Shown in pieces: positions 47,501 through 57,387 of a stretch of DNA of 64,000 nucleotides (positions are counted from its first letter, which is position 1; every line of letters starts with the position of its first letter). The position numbers and the translations under genes are program-made. The stretch covers positions 187,597,027-187,661,026 of the forward strand of contig CM069432.1 in the NCBI GenBank assembly GCA_035610365.1, given 5' to 3'. Under the pieces are notes generated by a model, which was not told the DNA's origin, searched no databases, and worked only from the letters and a program-made list of their open reading frames with translations. Origin of the DNA: Aquatica leii (lineage: Eukaryota > Arthropoda > Insecta > Coleoptera > Lampyridae).

Positions 47501-49494
47501 AACTGTCGTCATAGAGTACCTGAAAGAAATAACTATTTATCATAAAAGTCTTAACAGTACAGCACAAGAAGGAATTTTAGCAGGTAATTGTTGTTATTTA
47601 AATAATTACATTTTGGATGTGTTTTTTAATGCTTTAAATAATAAGCACGGCAATTTCAGAAAGTGTTCGTTTGCATGTTTTACGTAATGCAAATTCTGTG
47701 CTTGGAACTCATTTAGCAGTACCTGATGTGGTTCCAACTATTGCTGCTGCTACTACAACAGCGACAGCAATAGGTTCTAGTGTACATATAAAAAATTTAA
47801 CCACTACAACGATAAGCATTGTATCTACAGCACTTCGTACAACAGCTGAATTGCCTACTATTGCTACCACACTTAAACGTAAGTTCACTGCTTTGCTTTG
47901 ACATACATTATTAACAATCTGTACTAATTTTAACTAACTAAAGGTGTATTTACAACTACCGCTAAAACCCTACCTCCAGTTTTGTGGAAAATGACTAAGA
48001 CTAACAACACCGCTTTAACTACTACAACCACTACTACTGTTGCTACTGCAATTACAAATGCAACTAAACCATGGAGAATTCCTACAACTCCTACTACTAC
48101 ACCTTTGCGAAATTTGTTTGAATACATAAATCCCAGTCATTTTGAAAATAACGTTGCAAATGGTACGCATGCTTCTTTCATTTTAAGTTATGAACAATAG
48201 CTATTTTATTTCAGTGGTGGATGATTCTGCTAATGTTATCAACGGGTCAAACTCCCTTGATACTAGTTTTATGCAAGCTTTAGTATCTTACTTTAATATT
48301 ACTAGTAACAACACGGAAAATGCAACAACAGATCCTTTATACTGTGGAAAAGTAAATATAATGGGCACTATTGTGCAAGAGTCAGCTCCATACCTATTTC
48401 CATTTATCATAGAGTATTCTTTAATTGGTGCTGCCGTTATATACGTAATGTGGAAACACATTGGACGAAATCCTAGGTAAAGTTCTTTTATTACGAAATT
48501 TAAATTTATAAATGAATTTTTAGGTACGTAACTGAAGAAGATTTAGAACATCGACTGGAGGTAATGTTATCGCGAAGAGCAGTGGCTATGGCACATGTCC
48601 AACATGGACGAGTAGATTGCGTAGGAGCATCCAAAGGCTTATTTTTCGGGCTGCTAATGCTAGTCGGATCGTTGATCTGTTTAATATTATTCTTCGTACT
48701 AATACGTCATCCAGACTTAGATCTACTTGCTATTTACTTAGCGGATGTTTCGCACTGTGTTCTAATGGTGCTTAGTATTTTTGCAATTATAATCGGTTTT
48801 ATAAGGTACGTATTTTATTTCTGTCGCTTTTGCTTTTATTCATCTTTTGAAATAACTTCATTCATGCTTTTCATTCTTTTGGCTTACTCGTCACTGTCTT
48901 ATCAAAAATAGAACAAGCATCATGCCTTCGGACCTTAATTGTAGGGTGCAAGCGCTGAAATTCAAAGTAGAAGAACAAAGCGATCTGAATGATATATTGT
49001 TGCGCGTATCCGCTTTTGGATTGTTTATGTACGCAGTTTTTAGCGTTATCGCAGGATCTCTCAATGCGTTTACCAAAGAACCTAATTTGTTAGTAATGAT
49101 AACTGGACTTTTATCAATTGCTCAGGTATATATATATATATATACCTTCATATAGAGCTTAGCCATTTATATTTAACATTTTCAGGTTATATTACAATTA
49201 TTGTTTATTGCTGATGTATCTCGTCGTCGAGTACATCTGCCTGAACACGACCGTTCCAAGCCTGGTCGACAAGTTGTGACATTTCTACTCATTTGTAACG
49301 TCACCATGTGGATTATCTACACGTTTGAATCAAAGAAGGTTGTAGAAAATCCTGTTCAATTAGAATTTTACGGATTCTTAGCATGGGCAATTGTTCAACG
49401 TATCACATTACCTTTATGCATATTTCATCGATTTCATTCTGCTGTTACACTAGCCGAAATATGGAAGATGAGTTACAAGGCGCGTTTGGAGTAA
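44342..49494 (+). CDS. OtopL: Otopetrin-like proton channel, gene 2 (eleven core coding exons)
   Basis: Exons 44342-44517, 45234-45621, 46821-47085, 47213-47373, 47421-47583, 47660-47878, 47944-48162, 48215-48476, 48524-48805, 48912-49125 and 49186-49494 join in phase throughout (2658 nt, about 885 residues). TM1 is about 62-87 and TM2 98-120. A Lys/Glu-rich linker spans 128-188 and a Pro/Gln-rich linker 189-262. TM3 is 264-288, TM4 305-327 and TM5 335-360. Then comes a Thr-rich extracellular loop of about 215 residues with at least eight N-X-S/T sequons. TM6 is near 592-613 (FPFIIEYSLIGAAVIYVMWK), followed by TM7-TM12 and the end FHRFHSAVTLAEIWKMSYKA. The family is the same as gene 1, as shown by shared motifs at TM3, TM5, TM6 and TM12. 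Proton conduction is inferred from family membership. Confidence 0.93.
45234..45621 (+). CDS. OtopL: Gene 2 coding exon 2 (TM1-TM2 and Lys/Glu-rich linker)
   Basis: The acceptor is TTTTATTTTAG and the donor GAAAAG|GTAAGT. TM1 is FVYAKLLIVICVAYVISYVV and TM2 is YGMSILFLLYVFCFLLQ. A roughly 60-residue Lys/Glu/Asp run follows (KEKEKEKKIEEKQKKKEEKE and onward), probably a highly charged single helix or coiled coil on the cytoplasmic side. Confidence 0.9.
45917..45982 (+). CDS. OtopL: Candidate 66-nt cassette exon in gene 2
   Basis: TGTGCGTGTATAG precedes and CAG|GTGAGC follows a 22-codon block reading REVFPRKMRDVVHQRSTTPI then PQ. Both flanking exons meet at phase 0 and this block is phase 0 to phase 0, so it can be included or skipped without changing frame. 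Its base composition is much less AT-rich than the surrounding intron. It would extend the cytoplasmic linker between TM2 and TM3. Confidence 0.55.
45983..46820 (+). other. Gene 2 intron sequence, no further exon seen
   Basis: AT-rich sequence between the candidate cassette exon and exon 3. Nothing else in it is supported. Confidence 0.5.
46821..47085 (+). CDS. OtopL: Gene 2 coding exon 3 (Pro/Gln-rich linker and start of TM3)
   Basis: The acceptor is GCGGGGGTAG, unusually purine-rich close to the AG. The 265-nt exon opens STYRRNSEGVVDAGLSGVPV, runs through Gln/Pro repeats (QQEQQPLPQQPPPPPPS), and ends HGSFFLRIGAI before a GTAAGT donor in phase 1, matching gene 1. Confidence 0.88.
47213..47373 (+). 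CDS. OtopL: Gene 2 coding exon 4 (TM3-TM4)
   Basis: A 161-nt exon, phase 1 to 0, encoding FGLGTMIYNGLEFGTFFEI then the TM4 segment QMIFTFMQMYFIFMNSR. Length and phases equal gene 1 exon 6. Confidence 0.95.
47421..47583 (+). CDS. OtopL: Gene 2 coding exon 5 (TM5)
   Basis: Starts LNIHRFKVIARFGLMHVVAT (compare KIYKHKLAAKFGLMHMIGT in gene 1), through TM5, and ends ILAG in phase 1 at GTAATT. One N-S-T sequon occurs in the loop. Confidence 0.93.
47660..47878 (+). CDS. OtopL: Gene 2 coding exon 6 (Thr/Ala-rich extracellular loop I)
   Basis: A 219-nt exon, phase 1 to phase 1, skippable without frame change. It encodes SVRLHVLRNANSVLGTHLAV followed by Thr/Ala-rich sequence with TIAAATTTATAIG and an N-L-T sequon. 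No counterpart in gene 1. Confidence 0.85.
47944..48162 (+). CDS. OtopL: Gene 2 coding exon 7 (Thr-rich extracellular loop II)
   Basis: Again 219 nt and phase 1 to phase 1. Thr-rich (NNTALTTTTTTTVATAITNA) with N-N-T and N-A-T sequons, then PTTPTTTPLRNLFEYINPS. Donor GTACGC. Equal length and phase to exon 6 suggests either exon duplication or coincidence. Confidence 0.85.
48215..48476 (+). CDS. OtopL: Gene 2 coding exon 8 (loop end and TM6)
   Basis: Phase 1 in, phase 2 out. Carries four more sequons (N-G-S, N-I-T, N-N-T, N-A-T), then a C-G-K-V block and TIVQESAPYLFPFIIEYSLI of TM6. Strong match to gene 1 TLVQDASPFLFPCTIEYSLI. Confidence 0.93.
48524..48805 (+). CDS. OtopL: Gene 2 coding exon 9 (TM7-TM8)
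   Basis: Encodes HGRVDCVGASKGLFFGLLML then a hydrophobic TM7, then SHCVLMVLSIFAIIIGFIR of TM8. Aligns to DCARAHKGLFLGILLLV in gene 1. Donor AG|GTACGT. Confidence 0.93.
48912..49125 (+). CDS. OtopL: Gene 2 coding exon 10 (TM9-TM10)
   Basis: Phase 2 in, phase 0 out. Contains LRVSAFGLFMYAVFSVIAGS (compare LLIGAQTGMYIYSMFTIIGG in gene 1) and NLLVMITGLLSIAQ. The donor lies just before a short TA repeat. Confidence 0.92.
49186..49494 (+). CDS. OtopL: Gene 2 coding exon 11 (end of TM10, TM11-TM12)
   Basis: Acceptor ACATTTTCAG. Encodes VILQLLFIADVSRRRVHLPE, then KPGRQVVTFLLICNVTMWII and YGFLAWAIVQRITLPLCIFH, ending ARLE and TAA. Matches the last third of gene 1 exon 7 position by position. Confidence 0.95.
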   Translation, partial: VILQLLFIADVSRRRVHLPEHDRSKPGRQVVTFLLICNVTMWIIYTFESKKVVENPVQLEFYGFLAWAIVQRITLPLCIFHRFHSAVTLAEIWKMSYKARLE

Positions 49495-49760
49495 ACTTAA
49501 TCAAACCGTTCAATAATTTATTTTTTGCTTTAAATCCTTAACGTTAGAAACATAAGTCTGATATTATTGCTCACGCAACTTTTTGTTCTAGACACAAAAT
49601 CGGGAACATTCAATGGTTACAACCGTACATTTAATTCTTACAATAAAATTCGATTGCACTGGAATTTGGCTCAAAATTAAAACAAATCAATTATTTAAAA
49701 AGTGTAGAAGTTAATGTAAATTTGTATATAGTGCTTTTTTATAATATTGTAAGGATTAAA
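49495..49760 (+). terminator. Probable 3' UTR and poly(A) signal of gene 2
   Basis: AATAAA at about 49642-49647 is the first canonical hexamer after the stop codon. Further AT-rich variants follow. The transcript end is therefore likely near 49.66 kb but not certain. Confidence 0.45.
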
Positions 49761-50556
49761 TAACACATTCGATTAATGTTAAAGTACGTGTGTTCGGTAT
49801 TTTTAAAAGTTATTGTTTATTACTAAATGTGATTTGTGTATGTATTTATCTATTTAAAATTGTATTTAACACTATTTTGCTATACAGTTACAATTGCAAA
49901 CATTTTTTATTATAAGTAACCTGTTCATAGTAAGGCGATACACACAATATCAAAAACGATTTATTTTTTGTGCCAAAAATTGGGTGACGACAGCACGTAC
50001 TTTGTAGTAAATTTAAACCTGTATTTGTGTCTTTTATATTTTATTGTAAATATTTTCACATATCGATATAAGATTATATATATATACTATTTATTTTTGT
50101 TTTTGAAACAACAGATTACACTGTTAGAAAATGTCACGCGCAAAACTAGTAGATGTAGACAATTCAAAGGGTAATTGTTTTTATATATAATATATTACAT
50201 TTACAATAAAATTACCCATCCATAAATGTTCAAATATAACGTAGCTAAAACAGATGTCGGGTCGTATATAGATATATAAAAGTCGTAATCATCGTTATTC
50301 ATATACAATGTTTAATAATAAATGTGAATAGAATATAGAACACATCGCTTAATCATATTGAAATATTTTAAAGGAAGATTTTTAATTCGAGTCTTCTCGA
50401 GGGTATAATATTTATACTCTTTTGTAAAGTTTCATGTAAGTTTTTCCAACACCTAATTACGCTTTTGTTTCAACTCAACCACAACTACAAATTATATTAA
50501 TTTTTTGCGCACAGTTATATTCTAGTTAATAGTATTTTCCCATTTCTACTTTTATA
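49761..50556. other. Intergenic stretch downstream of gene 2
   Basis: AT-rich, nothing recognised. Confidence 0.45.
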
Positions 50557-50748
50557 CTATAACAAAAAGAAAACATTATTTAAAATAGTCATTAGATGTT
50601 GAAAACGTACTGGATGTAATATATGTGGACCATTAAGTAATAAACCAAGAATTTTATCTTGATAATTACCTTTTGGTACTTTTACAAATTTTGTAACTTC
50701 ACGATTTAATGCTTTGTGCCAGTTCACAATTGTTTCCAAAAAGCACAA
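50557..50748 (-). CDS. Unrecognised coding-like fragment
   Basis: A 63-codon minus-strand frame reads CFLETIVNWHKALNREVTKF, then VKVPKGNYQDKILGLLLNGP and HILHPVRFQHLMTILNNVF. The balanced residue mix and lack of low complexity look like real protein rather than AT-rich noise, but I do not recognise it. It has no clear start. It may be one exon of an unknown gene or a fragment of a pseudogene. Confidence 0.3.
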   Translation of the reverse strand: MCFLETIVNWHKALNREVTKFVKVPKGNYQDKILGLLLNGPHILHPVRFQHLMTILNNVFFLL

Positions 50749-52404
50749 TGCATTTTATCAATATTGTGATTCCATTATAAACAAAACATTATTAACATAA
50801 GCATTGTAGGTATACATACATTTTGTGCGTAAGTGTCTCGTGGATGTGTTAAAGTTTCTATAAGAATTAAAAGAAAAAAAATTAACAAATATGTCATGTT
50901 GCAGATTTAGAAATCTAATGGAATCAATATAGTCGTTTATGTATATACTATTTATTTATTGTTTATTATCGTAGTTTTACAAACAAAAATAATTTTATTA
51001 GATGATGAAGCTAATTATTAAAGCATCTAGTTCACAAAGTTACGCTCAAATGTCCAAGTAACATTGATAATCTTTTACATACTCAGTAGTATGTGGGCTT
51101 CAAATCGTACTCAACACTGCCGTTTCTCTAAATGTTTAGACGTTTATCTTTAAACAAAAGGTACTTACGATTATAACGTGTACTATTAATTTTTCAAGTA
51201 TTTTTTGGTAAAATTTAATATTTGATATTTAAGTAAGTTATGTGTAATATTTCTGTAATAAACGTAATAAATAAGTAGCTTAAATTTTATTTAATTAATT
51301 CAGTTACAGCCTTGTAAATATTTACCGCTTTTATCTTTTTTACTTTTAAACTCTTTTCAACATTCAATGTTATTTTGTTTGCTCTCTAAATTTAAATGTA
51401 ATCAGTGCGCTTTAATAATATAATCTGGTATGAAATTCTAAAAAGCGTCGGAAAGATGAGACTGGAGTCGAAATGCGTTAATATTAACAACAACCTGTTG
51501 ATATACTTTCGCATAAAACGTGTTTTATCTTATTGAATTTCTTATGTTTGTAGAAAATTAAACCAAGAAAATTTTATTTCGATATCGTTTTTATTTTATC
51601 CAATTCAACACTCATCGTATACTTTAATACAATAAAACAAAGTTTTATTTTTACTTATTTGACGCTACTTACAAATTAAAGAGAACGCCAATCTTCAAAA
51701 TTTTGAAAATAACTACAACTGTGCTACAGCACGATAGGACTACATATTGATTCTTAATTGAAATGTATTTACTATATTTCAAGTACAAAAAAGATTCAAA
51801 CCATGCGTATAAAAGCATATAAAATCAAATACCGCTTAGGTTAGCTCAGTTTGAATAAAACAATATAAATTATTTATAAATCCGCAATTACTAGTTTTTC
51901 TGTTTAAGGATTACTCAGCACTTCATACTTATTACTACTTGTGATTTACTGGTCACCAACCTCGCAAATACATATCCCTTCTTTAATAAATTTTAATTTA
52001 CTATATTCATCTTTAATATAAATCTATATCTGTATAAAAGTCGGAAAAGCATTCATCTTGTTTTGTTTACAGAACTGTTCAAATTGCCGATGTAAACTGA
52101 ATTCCTACTAAATACAGTAGTTATCTTAACTGACTACTAGAACTTCGAAGGAAAATGAATGATAATTAGATTTTACTTTAATATTTTTTGCAGAACTCGC
52201 TAAATGTTGTTCTAGACACAGCGTCAATTGAATAAATAACAACTTTAGAATAAATCACATAGTTTCTCAAATTCTTAGAAATGTGAAAGCCAGAAACAGT
52301 AAAACAAAATACAACGATTATCAATGGTGCGCATAAGCAAAAAAGAACATATATGTTTAAATAGTAATGGAGTAATCGAGAGAACAGCGTTTTTAAATAC
52401 ATTT
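50749..52404. other. Intergenic stretch, no gene seen
   Basis: AT-rich without recognisable exons or repeats. Confidence 0.5.
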
Positions 52405-52960
52405 AATAGAACTCGTCTCACGTAAAATTTGGAACGTCAATCATTTTTCTCGCAGCTAATGTAGTAGTTACATTTTTGTTAGCGATGTAACATGCTTATA
52501 GAAATAATATGTATTGAAAACCATATGTTACATGATATAAAACTGAAATTGCATCGGTTAACTTTCATCTCCAAAGGAGATAACTTATGAATAGGTTGCA
52601 ACTTAAAATCCATTGACATGTATCATAATTCCAAGACATTTAAAAACTAAATACATTCATATGTACAATTCAGTTATAATTTTTAATATCAAGATTTTTT
52701 ATAGCATAAACATGTTGTTTCTCGGAACAAATTTATGATGATGCGCGTGTTTTGTTTTAAATTTGAACACACATACTCTAAAAATGTACTTTTACTATAA
52801 ATGTACTACTTTTCAAGAGTACCTACTAATTTTTTTAAATAAACATTCGCACGTATAAAAGTGGTGTTAGAAAACTCTAATCGCGGCTCGAGAGGCGGGA
52901 TTTTACATAACTGCGTTCTTGCGTCAATTTTCTTTTTAGTTTGTTATAATTATAATTAAA
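52405..52960 (+). repeat. Compact copy of dispersed repeat family D
   Basis: Contains TAGAACTCGTCTCACG, TTTGTTAGCGATGTAACAT and ATCTCCAAAGGAGAT in the same order as 25500-26000, then the AAAGTGGTGTTAGAAAACTC block matching 27295 on. Uninterrupted, so it shows the pre-insertion state of the 25.5-kb copy. Confidence 0.65.
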
Positions 52961-53039
52961 CTATTATAATAACGGTAATTATATAACTCCCAATCGACAT
53001 CATTTCAGAAGTGAGATAAAACACTCCAAGTTCGGCAAT

Positions 53040-53950
53040 AATATGAAAAGCGAAAAAGGTTACAAAATCACATTAGAAGCGAAACAATTGCCACTGTAAA
53101 ACACAAAATGAGGTCTATCCACTGATCTCTATCATATGGATAGCTGATACTTATGAGAAAAAAATTTAAATATGGCATTAGACTGTGTAGAAGACAGCGC
53201 CACACAATACTGAGATTAGAACTAAATTAAACAAATTTTACTTGACAACAGTACAGCTATTTTTCAAAAAAAATTATGATCATTTTGTTGAAATTGCATA
53301 ACAATTTACGGAATTGCATAAAACTATAAAATTTTGTGAAATTTAATGACATTGACTAATCAAATCTTAATTAGTTTCAATAAGTTTATACAAAAAGCAA
53401 CACAGTTAAAGTCATTTTAACTCGCTTAAGAATTAATCATGTAGATTTAGCGATCGAACGCATGACAAAATTGCGAAGAAATCACAAAAATTAAAGAACA
53501 TAACATACATATTGAAATAAGAATCCAAATCACAAGCTACTACTGATGCGCCCAAACAATTTTCAAAATATTTTTAAACATACTAATCTATTTAGAAAAG
53601 ATCTTACAAAAATATTGATATTTATGACAATTGCACTGACAATTAAACTCACAAAGTTAAACTGTCACAAAAAAGTATGGATAGCGCTACATTTTAGTTC
53701 CTGTCTCAGTAATGAGTAGCGCTGATGATTTCTCTAAAGGTGTCAATGTCAGACTGCAGTATCAGCTATCCATATTATTATATAGATCAGTGGGTCTATC
53801 ATATTATGCCTGACTTGACAGAAAAACATAGAAAAAACAAAGAACTGGAAATCAAGAAAGATTAGAGAAGCTATTGAAATTATTAAACATCCTAACAATT
53901 TCAATAGAGACAGCGGTTACAAACTATCTGACTTCAAGCAAATAGTGTAG
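53040..53950 (+). mobile_element. Penelope-like element 3' remnant (GIY-YIG end), split by a hAT insertion
   Basis: The recognisable part is a short plus-strand block at 53843-53950 that ends in TAG. It reads NWKSRKIREAIEIIKHPNNF then NRDSGYKLS, the C-terminal tail after the GIY-YIG endonuclease in Penelope-like elements. The upstream piece up to 53119 appears to belong to the same copy, interrupted by 53120-53792. The left limit is approximate. Confidence 0.5.
53120..53792. mobile_element. hAT-type MITE with perfect 8-bp target duplication
   Basis: It begins CACTGATCTCTATCATATGG (TIR of about 33 bp, imperfect) and ends with the inverse CAGCTATCCATAT..GATCAGTG. The 8 bases on each side (53112-53119 and 53793-53800) are both GGTCTATC. 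673 bp, no transposase. Confidence 0.8.
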
Positions 53951-55310
53951 CTAAATCATAGAGCTAAATAAACTTGCGCCAATTATTTAGTTCCCTTATA
54001 GTTATTGTTTTTAGTTATCTTAGTTTTGCAATTGTAAAATTAATTAAATAGTATTAAATAATAAATACACCATTTACCCTAAAAAAATCTTTAATAACAA
54101 TATGAATTAATAATAACGTTATTTAATTATTGAACCTTTTACGTAAGCGTTAGTTATGTAACATTTTGCAAATAGTCTCCCACTCAAATGTCATAACAAC
54201 AACAAAGATAACGTTTGAAGGGAAACATTTTCCCACACAAGATTCGTTACGTAATATTTCAACGCTCCCTTTGGAGTAATGTCCAAATTGGCATCTAATG
54301 TTTTTGATTCTATGTTGCCTTTTTCCTCGTAATGTTTAACCGGATCCCATCCTCATGCAGCAACGAATCCAGTTTGTATACCCAAGTTTTCGATTTATGC
54401 TTCTTAATTATTTCATACAGCTCGAACTCCCAATGTTAGAAGTTATGCATTTCCTAATGCCTATAAGCAACAGACATAAGACATAAACTTTAGAAAAATA
54501 ATAATTTTGTAAGTATGGTACTGTTTGTGTTCAATAAATTAAAAAATCATCTGCGAGAGAACTTGAAAAACACGTCTTTAAATAGTTGGAAAGAATTACT
54601 TCATTCGACGAAAGTAATGGACATTATTTTTTGTGTTGCCTTTTATAATTTTACATTCTTTTTTGAAAAAATAAAAAAAATCAACAAAAATATAATGTTG
54701 GTACTACATTTATTATACTAAATCTCAAGGACTAAATCTGTCAAATTTGACACTAACTTTAACATCGTTTTTCTTCAATTTTAACTGAATTTCAAGATTT
54801 TTAAAATGATTTTTCCACCTGTCGCAAACTCGTTCTAATATATTAATTGACTTTGAACACTTAATTTTATGTGGATTCCTAGTTTTCATTATGCCAACCT
54901 AGAGCTTTTTTCGTTCATTACGTAACTACACTAACGAACGAATATTGACGTTTGCGATGTTGGCAACACAAAAATACATATTATGTTAATATAAATTATG
55001 AGATATATTTATTACAGCTGAAATGTATTTGTTATATTGTTATGAAATCTATCACGTATATAAATTAGTATTATAACTTAGTTTTATGTTTGTTTTGTTC
55101 TTTTTTTTTCTTCCCGTAGCTAATCTTTCTGCTATCAAGGTATGCTTTGATTATATTTGCTGAATAAAATTAAACTAAACCGGATGCATTAGCAAGCGCT
55201 ATCTAGTGTGCAAAACTAGCGACTCTAAGGTAAGTCAAGTCAGGGTTTCAGTACGCGTGACGCGAAAAGTGTTCTTAGTTAATTAGTTAGTTAATGTAGT
55301 TATAGCTTTG
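53951..55310. other. Intergenic stretch with a repeat block at 54605-54665
   Basis: No gene seen. The 54605-54665 block is shared with 36498-36556. The rest is AT-rich without recognised content. Confidence 0.45.
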
Positions 55311-55316
55311 TACAAA

Positions 55317-55870
55317 CTATTGTTTCTTTGTATACACATTTAATAAAACAATATTAACTAGATATTTAGAGATTCCCGTTGTTTGTACATTGTTTTTTAC
55401 GTCCAACGTAACCAGCACGACCCATCCGTCTCTCTTCATAACTTCTTCTATCGCGTAGATCGTAATTTTTCTCTTTCTGAAACTGAATGGTAATTTTGAC
55501 AACTTGCCTTTCTCTAGTTCTTCGTACAGTCTCTTGTTAATCAGTGCTTTGTAGTTTCACCACTACGTTAATTAGACCATTTGGCCTGTAAGAACTTTCA
55601 ATGCTTTTCGGTATTAGTATCCCTATTGATTATATACCTTTATATATATAGTCGCAGTTTGTAATATTTCTTTGGGCGTACGTAGTCCACTCTGGCTTTG
55701 GTATAAGTACCACTTTGACAATCCGCCAGCTGTTTGGTATATGCAAAAGTGCTAAACTGGCTTTAAGAATTTCACATATTGCGTTTTGCAGAGCAGCAAA
55801 TCCCTTTTGCAGCATAAGATAGATTTCATCAGCTCCTGGAGACTAAAATGGTTTAAATGTATTAAAGTTC
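55317..55870 (-). pseudogene. LINE reverse transcriptase remnant (R1/jockey-like)
   Basis: Minus-strand frames read SPGADEIYLMLQKGFAALQN, then ICEILKASLALLHIPNSWRI with VKVVLIPKP, then DGWVVLVTLDVKN. These match the SPG.DGI.P, IP..WR.A.V..I.K and LDVK.AFD blocks of non-LTR RT. A TAG just before the SPG block and a frame change after the KP block show decay. Distal RT motifs such as YADD were not found. Confidence 0.75.
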
Positions 55871-56884
55871 TCATTCTAAGTTTTCAGGATTAATTATTTT
55901 TCTTGCTAAGCCCTATGTCTTTTTTGGGTGCCCGTTCTTTAATACCTCTAAGTCCTAGTGCTTAAAAACTTCAGCCAACGATAAACCCGGAAAGTGTTTT
56001 CGCAGTACAATCTTTGCTCAGAGCTTTATTTTTTGGAGAGAATGTCCCTACAGTACCTTCTCTACGAGTTTTCTTTGCTTTTTTAATGGCATTGTTGTAT
56101 GTCGTATTGTCTGATTCTGTATTCATTTCAGTCTCAGCCCTTTTTGGCTGTGTTAAACATCATTCTAGTGCGTGGTTTCTGTATTTTATTACGAGTTTCT
56201 CGTTTGACTCATTGTTGAAAGCACTGCGCGACACGGTTATAAACGTAAGCGCATCTCCGTTATTTATTATATGCATCTAAATTGGATTTTAAAATAAAAT
56301 TTGAAAGTTTTTATCTCTTAGATTTGTGTTTATGCTCTCCCACAAGATGTGTTGTGAATTGGCGTCGCATCCAAGTATCAGCGGTTTGTTGTTCCATTGT
56401 TAATCAACCGCTGGATTTAACCGTATCCAATAATAAACTCCCTCTTGATGCTTTCTTCTACTATAAATATTTTAGCTGCCACTAAGCAGGGTTGGTTTTA
56501 GTGTTAAACACTCTACGTCTCAGTACTAACCCAGATAGCACAGATATTCTATGGATATTCTTATAATCACCCATGAATGTATATATATCGAGAATATTCC
56601 GGGAACATTCAAAATATATACAGAATATTCTAAGAATGTTCTTTATAAATATTCTAAGATTATTTTACTGAGAATATTCCATGAACATTTTAAATATACG
56701 TACTATTATACGAATATTCTATATCAATATTCCATTATTATTTCGCTGAGAATACTTTATGCATATTCTAAATATACAAAATCAGAGTATCCTAAATGCT
56801 TTTTTCTCATTATTCTATGATTATTGCTCAGAGAACTGAAAAATGGTTATCTATAAACTTTTATAAAAGTTATTAACTGCTTTC

Positions 56885-57121
56885 GGCGTTCGGGGGGTGC
56901 ATATACGTAATATGGGGTGGTGCCTCGTGGTTCCTTTGACAATAGAGTGTGACGTCATGAAGAATTTTTTCTGCGCTCGCGCTGCTTCGTCGTCGTTCGC
57001 CCGGAGCTCGGCGTTCAACGCGGGATGGGAGGGATGGGATCTACCATTTTATACTTTTTGTGAGTTGTCGTCACTGAAGCTTCTCGTTTCCGCGTGTCGT
57101 CTAATTATAAAGAGTCGCATA
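56885..57121 (+). promoter_or_regulatory. GC-rich promoter-like block of the element's small gene
   Basis: This is the most GC-rich part of the region (GCGCTCGCGCTGCTTCGTCG, CCCGGAGCTCGGCGTTC) and includes a TGACGTCA site at 56950-56958. A TATACTTTTTG sequence at about 57050 precedes the ATG. It looks like a captured or element-borne promoter and leader. Function inferred. Confidence 0.4.
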
Positions 57122-57387
57122 ATGTCGACAATGTTATCGGATCAATTGGCAGTTCTCTTCAGCTATAAGGGGAAGCAGAAGTTTTATGAAAAAACTATAT
57201 CAGTTGTGATTATAAGTAAGTATTACAAGTCTGCGGGGGGCATGTTTCATTACTAGTATATTTGCAGATTCTGTACAATTATGTAATTCGAAAACATTAG
57301 CAGAAGATGGTTTATTAAAAAAATATAGAAAATGACATGGTTCTATGGTTGAGCAAAGCAGCTGAACGGTTAAAGAAAAAAAAATAA
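57122..57387 (+). pseudogene. Small two-exon gene inside the 56.5-kb element, frameshifted
   Basis: Exon 1 (57122-57215) opens ATG and encodes STMLSDQLAVLFSYKGKQKF then YEKTISVVII, ending in phase 1 at A|GTAAGT. After a 52-bp intron (acceptor TTTGCAG), exon 2 from 57268 continues NSVQLCNSKTLAEDGLLKKY and meets TGA at 57333. A +1 shift in the A-rich run would give NDMVLWLSKAAERLKKKK and stop 57385-57387. The WL..A..R.K..K ending recalls a small-protein tail found in insect transposon-borne genes, but I cannot name the family. Confidence 0.45.

Noticed and set aside
47930..48127. Val-rich minus-strand frame
   Set aside because: Mirror of the ACT/ACA-rich Thr exon 7 of gene 2.
49126..49145. TA dinucleotide run
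   Set aside because: Short ordinary microsatellite in a gene 2 intron.
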